Origin: Clostridia bacterium | GTDB taxonomy: Bacteria; Bacillota; Clostridia; Oscillospirales; CAG-272 | Direction of reading: 5' to 3' | Assembly (NCBI GenBank): GCA_017407375.1 | Contig: JAFQWT010000209.1 | Span: forward strand, 1-10,366 | Length of the DNA: 10,366 nucleotides | Shown here: piece by piece, positions 6,890-10,366 of the stretch | Numbering within the stretch: the stretch's first letter is position 1 | Layout of the letters: each line of letters begins with the position of its first letter | Notes under the pieces: generated by a model | The model's input: only the letters and a program-made list of their open reading frames with translations | What the model was told of the DNA's origin: nothing | The model's database searches: none | Program-made: the position numbers and the translations under genes

Positions 6890-7576
6890 TTACCTTTTCT
6901 TGAGAAGGTCAAGAAGCGTCACGTCACCGAAGGCATGCTTCCAGTCGGCCGAGAAGCCGGCAATGGAGGTGTCCGTGGTGGTGTGAGCCAGGAACCGACG
7001 GAGAACGTCAGGACTCAGGGTGGCGGCGTGACAGCCGGCAACGGCAACGTCAAGGACCTCCTTGGCCGTTTTGAAGCTGGCGGCCAGGATCTTGGTTTTC
7101 GTTCCCGAGGCCTTGAAGATCTCGGCGGTGTCTGCCACAGTGCCGATGCCATCGGCACAGATGTTCTCGAGGCGGTTGACGTAGGGCGCGGCGTACGCGG
7201 CCCCCGCGTTGGAGGCCAAAAGCGCCTGCGCCGCCGTCAGAATGGCGGTGACGGTCACGCCGTAACCCTGCTCGGAGAGGGCCTTGGTGGCACGCAGACC
7301 GACCTCGGTCACGGGGATCTTCACGTAGGTGTTCTTGCCGAGAAAATCGACAATGGCATGCGCCTCCTCAAGGATCCTCTCGTACTCGGTCTCAATGACC
7401 TGCACGTGCAGCTCCTTCTCGGGGCCGATCACGGAGCGGATCTCGGAGAGGAGCGAGAGAACGTCTCCCCCCTCGCGCGAGAGGATCGTGGGGTTGGTGG
7501 TTACCCCCTCAATGGGATAATAGGTGTGGAAATAACGAATATCCTCAAGGTTTGCCGTATCGAGGATGATTCTCAT
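6890..7576 (-). CDS. fsa: Fructose-6-phosphate aldolase-type transaldolase
   Basis: A 228-residue small transaldolase-family protein, last gene of the operon. Fructose-6-phosphate aldolases reversibly cleave fructose 6-phosphate to dihydroxyacetone and glyceraldehyde 3-phosphate through a lysine Schiff base in the cytoplasm. Visible residues are Asp6 (ILDTAN), GVTTNPT at 24-30, the Schiff-base Lys86 in YVKIPVT, APYVNRL with Tyr132, and AASFKT. Gln59 (HVQV) and Tyr132 match the pair typical of aldolases, where true transaldolases usually have Glu and Phe; this favours aldolase activity. It is slightly longer than the usual 215-220 residues. The ribosome site AAGGAGG (7591-7585) lies in the 19-base gap after the YjbQ gene, so the two are co-transcribed. 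It could also act on another ketose phosphate; the family is certain, the substrate is not. Confidence 0.9.
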   Translation of the reverse strand: MRIILDTANLEDIRYFHTYYPIEGVTTNPTILSREGGDVLSLLSEIRSVIGPEKELHVQVIETEYERILEEAHAIVDFLGKNTYVKIPVTEVGLRATKALSEQGYGVTVTAILTAAQALLASNAGAAYAAPYVNRLENICADGIGTVADTAEIFKASGTKTKILAASFKTAKEVLDVAVAGCHAATLSPDVLRRFLAHTTTDTSIAGFSADWKHAFGDVTLLDLLKKR

Positions 7577-7595
7577 TGCCTATGCCTCCTTGCTC

Positions 7596-8216
7596 TCAGC
7601 GCTTCTGCTGGAGGTCGTAGTGCACGTCGTAGGCCTTCTCCTCGTCGGTGAACTTGCGGCGGGTGTTGATGACCTCACCGTTGTTCCACTTTCTGTCGCC
7701 CACGTCCTCGGCAGTACCGATGACGGTGACGTTGACCTGGCGGCGGCGGGCAATGACGTGATCCCAGTCGATGAAGTAGACGTGGGCAAACTGACCGCCG
7801 TCCACAACGCCGTCCTTAATGGTCATGGTCTCGCTTCTGCCGAAGAAGACCGAGCGGAGGTGACCGTCGGTATTCATGCTGGAGTAGTCACCGGGCTCGT
7901 TGACGTAGCGGCCGAACTGGGCGTGCACGGGGCCGGGGTGACGGTACTGATGCTCCTCGGCAAAGTCGGGGATCATCTTTCTCATGATGTCGAGAAGGTC
8001 GTGCTGGAGGAACTCAAGATCGAAGGAATCGATGTCGTGCGAGCACTCCTGGACCATGACGGAGCAGGTGGTGTGGTGCGAGACGATGGCAACGGTGCCG
8101 TTCTTCACGCCCGAGGCAGCCACGATCTCCTTAACCTCCTTCGAGATGTCGTGGAAGGTGGGGATCCAGCCCCTCGACTGAAGCTCGATCTCTTTCTGAA
8201 ATACTTTCATTTCCAT
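7596..8216 (-). CDS. YjbQ/UPF0047 family protein, long form
   Basis: A 206-residue protein of the UPF0047 family. Escherichia coli YjbQ and a Thermotoga relative have been reported to show weak thiamine-phosphate synthase activity, but the physiological role is not settled. The family signature is visible: SHHTTCSVMVQE (46-57), NTDGHLRSVFFG (115-126) and GQFAHVYFIDWD (141-152), with conserved His and Asp residues able to form a metal or phosphate site. Typical members have about 130-140 residues. This one has extra sequence at roughly 83-113 and a charged tail of about 35 residues after the core. ATG 8216 is chosen because GGAG (8229-8226) lies nine bases before it; ATG 8210 is a weaker alternative. 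It sits 39 bases after the SIS gene and 19 before the aldolase, implying a role in the same sugar-phosphate pathway. Confidence 0.85.
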   Translation of the reverse strand: MEMKVFQKEIELQSRGWIPTFHDISKEVKEIVAASGVKNGTVAIVSHHTTCSVMVQECSHDIDSFDLEFLQHDLLDIMRKMIPDFAEEHQYRHPGPVHAQFGRYVNEPGDYSSMNTDGHLRSVFFGRSETMTIKDGVVDGGQFAHVYFIDWDHVIARRRQVNVTVIGTAEDVGDRKWNNGEVINTRRKFTDEEKAYDVHYDLQQKR

Positions 8217-8255
8217 GATGGTGGTCTCCTTTTTTGTATAGTTTTGTTTATAAAA

Positions 8256-8855
8256 TTACTTCGTTTCGTTGAGGCGTTTGCCAACAGCACCGCCGGGATG
8301 GATCACGGCGAACTTCTCGTTCATGAAGCCCGTGTACTCAATGAGAGCGCTTTGAAGCGCGTCAAAGATGGCGGACGTAACGGCAAAGCTGGTGGTGCCC
8401 TGGCAGTTGTAGCGGTCACACTCCCGCGTGATGCTCATCGCGAGAACGATGTCGGAAAGCTCGGCAAGGGGCGAGGTGAGGTTCTCGGTCACACCGATGA
8501 GGGTGGCGCCCTTATCCTTGCAGATCTTGGCAATGGGCATCAGCTCGTCGGTCTTACCGCCACGCGAGACGAGGACGATGACGTCCCCCTTCTGAATAAA
8601 GCCAAGCCCGCCGTGGACGGCCTCCGCGGGGGAGATGAAGCGCGCGGGGCGCTCAATGCAGCAAAGCAGGTGGGCAAAATGGCGGCAGGCAATGCCCGAG
8701 TGGCCACAGCCCGAGGTGCCGATGCGCTCGGCCCCGGCAAGGGCCTCAACGGCACGGGAAAGCTCGTTTTTATCAAGGACGGCGGCAGTGGCCGCCAGCG
8801 ACTCTGCCTCGATGCGGAAGGCATCGTAGGCGGCATTTAAGACCTCGGGATTCAT
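8256..8855 (-). CDS. SIS-domain sugar-phosphate isomerase, KdsD/GutQ-like, no CBS domains
   Basis: A 199-residue single SIS-domain protein. It aligns along its length with the isomerase half of arabinose-5-phosphate isomerases (KdsD/GutQ), which interconvert ribulose 5-phosphate and arabinose 5-phosphate, but it stops before their CBS pair. Visible segments are GTSGCGHSG (46-54), EAVHGGLG (78-85), SRGGKTDEL (97-105), RECDRYNCQGTTS (144-156) and HPGGAVGKRL (186-195), the last being a KdsD hallmark containing the catalytic-type His. The GMGKSG and SGETEE motifs of KdsD read GCGHSG and RGGKTDE here, so the lysine of the former is His and the glutamate of the latter is Lys. The substrate may therefore differ. 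The start overlaps the stop of the upstream isomerase gene (ATGA), with GAGGTG eight bases before, indicating translational coupling. 6-phospho-3-hexuloisomerase activity is an alternative. Confidence 0.87.
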   Translation of the reverse strand: MNPEVLNAAYDAFRIEAESLAATAAVLDKNELSRAVEALAGAERIGTSGCGHSGIACRHFAHLLCCIERPARFISPAEAVHGGLGFIQKGDVIVLVSRGGKTDELMPIAKICKDKGATLIGVTENLTSPLAELSDIVLAMSITRECDRYNCQGTTSFAVTSAIFDALQSALIEYTGFMNEKFAVIHPGGAVGKRLNETK

Positions 8856-9556
8856 TTGCCGTTCACCTCGTCATAGGTCTTGCGGAGGGTGTAGAGCATC
8901 TCCTCGGCGGCGGCCTCGGGGTCCTTGGCCTTCATCACGCCGCTGGTGCAGCCCGTGGCCTGCGCGCCTGCGCGGATCACGTTGGCAACGTCATCGGGGC
9001 CCGAGATGCCGGCGCCCTGAAGCACCATGATGTCGGGGTTGATGGCGCGCACGGCGGCAATGGTATCGCGCACGTAGCCCATATCGCTGGCAACGCCCGT
9101 ACCGATGAGGTCGGTCGGCTCCGCCACGATGAGGTTCGGCCCGAGGAGGGCGACCTCACGGATCTCGGCCACGGTATCGGCACACACGATGGTGGCAAGC
9201 CCCACCTCGTCCGCACGGGCGATGGTGGCACGGATCTCGTCAAGCGTCAGCTTCTTTTCGGCGTGGTTCAGCATAACGCCGACAGCCCCCGCCTCCTTGA
9301 TCGACTCGGGCAGCACCGAGCCGAGGCCACGGCCGGGCAGGAGCGAGTCCATGTGCTGAGCATAGACGTGGATGCGCTCGGTGTTCTCCGCCAGGAGGCG
9401 GATGTCGGCATACTGGGGCGTGATGATGACGTCAAGATCGTACTTCGCGGCGATCTTGTCAACGGCCTTGGCCAGCTTCAGCATGCGCTCCCCCCACATA
9501 AAGCACTTGGGGCCGATCTCAAAATACGGGGCGCGGATCTTATAACCTTTCAGCAT
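8852..9556 (-). CDS. Triosephosphate isomerase family protein (archaeal-like type)
   Basis: A 234-residue TIM-barrel protein resembling the short archaeal type of triosephosphate isomerase, which interconverts dihydroxyacetone phosphate and glyceraldehyde 3-phosphate. Landmarks are Lys17 in the first strand-loop (GPKCF), AQHMD (66-70), LNHAEKKLT with the catalytic-type His98 and Glu100, AEPTDLIGTG with the base-type Glu146, and the phosphate-binding LQGAGIS (179-185) and CTSGVMKAKDP. The serine of the usual HSE motif is Ala99. The start ATG 9556 has GGAG (9568-9565) eight bases upstream. The open frame extends further upstream through the promoter, but that stretch is lysine- and aromatic-rich and unlike the family. 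It is the first gene of a four-gene operon. It is probably not the only such enzyme in the genome, since it lies outside a glycolytic gene cluster; a related triulose or tetrulose phosphate is possible as substrate. Confidence 0.87.
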   Translation of the reverse strand: MLKGYKIRAPYFEIGPKCFMWGERMLKLAKAVDKIAAKYDLDVIITPQYADIRLLAENTERIHVYAQHMDSLLPGRGLGSVLPESIKEAGAVGVMLNHAEKKLTLDEIRATIARADEVGLATIVCADTVAEIREVALLGPNLIVAEPTDLIGTGVASDMGYVRDTIAAVRAINPDIMVLQGAGISGPDDVANVIRAGAQATGCTSGVMKAKDPEAAAEEMLYTLRKTYDEVNGK

Positions 9557-9579
9557 ATTCCATTCTCCATTTCTTAGGT

Positions 9580-9622
9580 CCGCAGGCGTGCGGTAAAACG
9601 CCCCTTTCGGTTTTCGTTTTAC
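9580..9622 (-). promoter_or_regulatory. Two adjacent hairpins in the operon leader
   Basis: On the - strand RNA the first hairpin pairs GTAAAACG (9622-9615) with CGTTTTAC (9600-9593), and its loop holds CCGAAAGG, a GAAA tetraloop closed by two pairs. The second pairs CCGCA (9593-9589) with TGCGG (9584-9580) around a four-base loop. They fill the middle of a leader of about 90 bases and end 11 bases before the ribosome site. They match no riboswitch class I recognise. Confidence 0.5.
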
Positions 9623-9652
9623 TTTCGTTTGCGGTTTCTTTTTGCTTCTCTT

Positions 9653-9681
9653 ATCATACCACAGACCGAGAAAAAAGTCAA
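9653..9681 (-). promoter_or_regulatory. Sigma-A promoter of the sugar-phosphate operon
   Basis: On the - strand, TTGACT (9681-9676) and TATGAT (9658-9653) are separated by exactly 17 bases. The predicted start is near 9646, about 90 bases before ATG 9556. It is the only good promoter seen upstream of the four-gene operon. Confidence 0.83.
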
Positions 9682-9712
9682 GATATCCCACGCGTTTTTT
9701 CCATAAAAGGAG

Positions 9713-9741
9713 ATATGGATAAAAGGCAAAAATATGGATAA
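9713..9741 (+). repeat. 10-base direct repeat in the divergent intergenic region
   Basis: ATATGGATAA occurs at 9713-9722 and again at 9732-9741, with starts 19 bases apart, close to two helical turns. The pair lies between the two divergent promoters, about 30 bases upstream of the - strand -35 box and 25 bases upstream of the + strand -35 box. It could be a pair of activator or repressor sites, but the region is AT-rich and chance is possible. Confidence 0.4.
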
Positions 9742-9765
9742 TGCCCGCAAAGTCGCCGTGAGCCC

Positions 9766-9794
9766 TTGCCAAGCCCCCTCCCTTATGATATAAT
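9766..9794 (+). promoter_or_regulatory. Sigma-A promoter of the SGNH lipoprotein gene
   Basis: TTGCCA (9766-9771) and the perfect TATAAT (9789-9794) are 17 bases apart. The predicted start is near 9801, giving a leader of about 27 bases before ATG 9828. It is divergent from the promoter of the sugar-phosphate operon about 85 bases away. Confidence 0.82.
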
Positions 9795-9800
9795 AGGGAC

Positions 9801-9810
9801 ACAAATTTGT
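9801..9810. promoter_or_regulatory. Palindrome at the predicted start site, possible operator
   Basis: ACAAATTTGT is a perfect 10-base inverted repeat beginning seven bases after the TATAAT box, exactly at the predicted start of transcription. A repressor bound here would block the promoter. Operator function is inferred from position alone. Confidence 0.35.
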
Positions 9811-9827
9811 TTCACGAGGGTATTCCG

Positions 9828-10366
9828 ATGAAGAAGCTGATCCTACCGTTTTTATTCCTTGCGCTCCTCCTTGCGCTGACGTCGTGCGAGCTTTTGGCCT
9901 CTCTTGAGCTTCCCTTTCTGACGGGGGGAGAGACAACGGTGACCACCACCGCCGCCTGCCAGCACTCCTTTGGCGAATGGGTCACGCGTACCGAGCCCAC
10001 CTGTGCGGCGAAGGGCGAGCGCTTCCGCACCTGCGCGGCGTGTGGCAAGGAGGAGTCCGAGGAGATCGCCGCGACGGGGCAGCACACCGAGGTGATCGAT
10101 GCTGCCGTTCCCGCGACCTGTACCAAAAAGGGGCTGACCGAGGGCAAGCACTGCTCGGTCTGTCATACCGTTTTGATCGCACAAGAGGAGGTATCTACCT
10201 CGAGACATAAATACGTAAAGCCCACCCGCAGAGAGGACACCCCCGTGGGCTACATCACGCTGGAGTGCGAGTGCGGCGCCGCCAACCATAAGGCGCTGGA
10301 TAAGTGGTACAAGGGCAAGGTCATTGCCTGCATCGGTGACAGCATCACCAAGGCCGAGGTGGGCGG
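9828..10366 (+). CDS. Lipoprotein with Cys/His repeats and SGNH/GDSL hydrolase domain (3' end outside window)
   Basis: The first 179 residues of a surface protein cut by the window end. It opens with MKK, a hydrophobic stretch (4-17) and the lipobox LTSC, placing the lipid-modified cysteine at residue 20 and the protein on the outer face of the membrane. Two repeats follow, of the pattern His, about 12 residues, Cys, about 10 residues, CxxC: His46/Cys59/Cys69-Cys72 and His86/Cys98/Cys109-Cys112. A third degenerate unit has His127 and Cys147-Cys149. Such repeats are common in extracellular proteins of gut Firmicutes, and metal binding is plausible. At 165-174 the sequence VIACIGDSIT matches block I of SGNH/GDSL esterases, with Ser172 as the expected nucleophile; these enzymes remove acyl or acetyl groups from glycans or lipids. 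GAGGG (9816-9820) lies seven bases before the ATG. The rest of the hydrolase is not visible. Confidence 0.85.
   Translation, partial: MKKLILPFLFLALLLALTSCELLASLELPFLTGGETTVTTTAACQHSFGEWVTRTEPTCAAKGERFRTCAACGKEESEEIAATGQHTEVIDAAVPATCTKKGLTEGKHCSVCHTVLIAQEEVSTSRHKYVKPTRREDTPVGYITLECECGAANHKALDKWYKGKVIACIGDSITKAEVG

Noticed and set aside
4006..6912. A 968-codon open frame on the - strand, antisense to copies 3 and 4
   Set aside because: It is very long but crosses two genes, an intergenic gap and both terminators. Its composition is rich in His, Val, Ala, Gly and Arg, as expected from the reverse of GC-rich codons, and it resembles no family. Similar antisense frames lie opposite copies 1 and 2. 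The + strand proteins have clear family motifs and ribosome sites.
7594..7599. CTGAGA on the - strand before the aldolase gene, reminiscent of a TPP riboswitch core
   Set aside because: It is an isolated hexamer overlapping the YjbQ stop codon, in a 19-base gap with no room for the aptamer and no partner motif nearby.
7566..8840. A 424-codon open frame on the + strand opposite the aldolase, YjbQ and SIS genes
   Set aside because: It spans three - strand genes and their gaps, shows the same antisense composition, and lacks a recognisable domain. The - strand genes have motifs, ribosome sites and operon spacing.
9715..9741. Tiny eight-codon reading frame in the divergent region (ATG 9715 to TAA 9741)
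   Set aside because: The AGGAG is only two bases from the ATG, there is no promoter in the correct place, and the peptide has no distinctive feature.
9557..9802. An 82-residue N-terminal extension of the triosephosphate-isomerase-family protein
   Set aside because: The frame is open, but it runs through the operon promoter and leader, has no family similarity, and ATG 9556 has a proper GGAG site and gives a normal length.

Overview
The window reads as chromosomal DNA from a GC-rich member of the Clostridia (Bacillota), probably gut-associated. The evidence is strong AGGAGG-type ribosome sites, near-consensus sigma-A promoters with exact 17-base spacers, an archaeal-type triosephosphate isomerase, and a lipoprotein carrying the H-C-CxxC repeats common in gut Firmicutes. 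The taxonomic call is an inference. No rRNA, tRNA, CRISPR array, insertion sequence or phage gene was seen.

Layout. Bases 1-965 hold the 3' end of DNA polymerase I (polA), closed by a strong hairpin terminator. From a near-perfect promoter at 1026-1054 runs an array of four tandem paralogues on the + strand (1107-2492, 2548-3918, 4027-5412, 5443-6816). All belong to the neutral/alkaline ceramidase-like fold (Pfam Ceramidase_alk type) and are 456-461 residues long with no signal peptide. A second good promoter sits before copy 3. In all four, the residues aligned with the ceramidase zinc ligands are present, but the position of the catalytic serine (GDVS motif) is asparagine. They are therefore best called ceramidase-like hydrolases of unknown substrate.

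The array ends tail-to-tail against a four-gene operon on the - strand, with two back-to-back hairpins between them. In transcription order this operon is a triosephosphate-isomerase-family protein (9556-8852), a KdsD/GutQ-like SIS sugar-phosphate isomerase (8855-8256, ATGA overlap), a long YjbQ/UPF0047 protein (8216-7596), and a fructose-6-phosphate-aldolase-type transaldolase (7576-6890). A consensus promoter at 9681-9653 drives it through a leader of about 90 bases that can fold into two hairpins. Together the enzymes look like a small sugar-phosphate interconversion module. One chemically coherent scheme is pentulose 5-phosphate to arabinose 5-phosphate, then cleavage to glycolaldehyde plus glyceraldehyde 3-phosphate, then dihydroxyacetone phosphate. 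That scheme is inference only.

Divergent from this operon, a + strand promoter at 9766-9794 drives a gene cut by the window end (9828 onward). It encodes a lipoprotein with two or three cysteine/histidine repeats leading into an SGNH/GDSL hydrolase domain. The 271-base divergent region carries two promoters, a palindrome at the predicted + strand start site and a 10-base direct repeat.

The most unusual content is the fourfold ceramidase-like array without the classical nucleophile, facing a compact sugar-phosphate operon whose members also differ from their textbook relatives at key residues.
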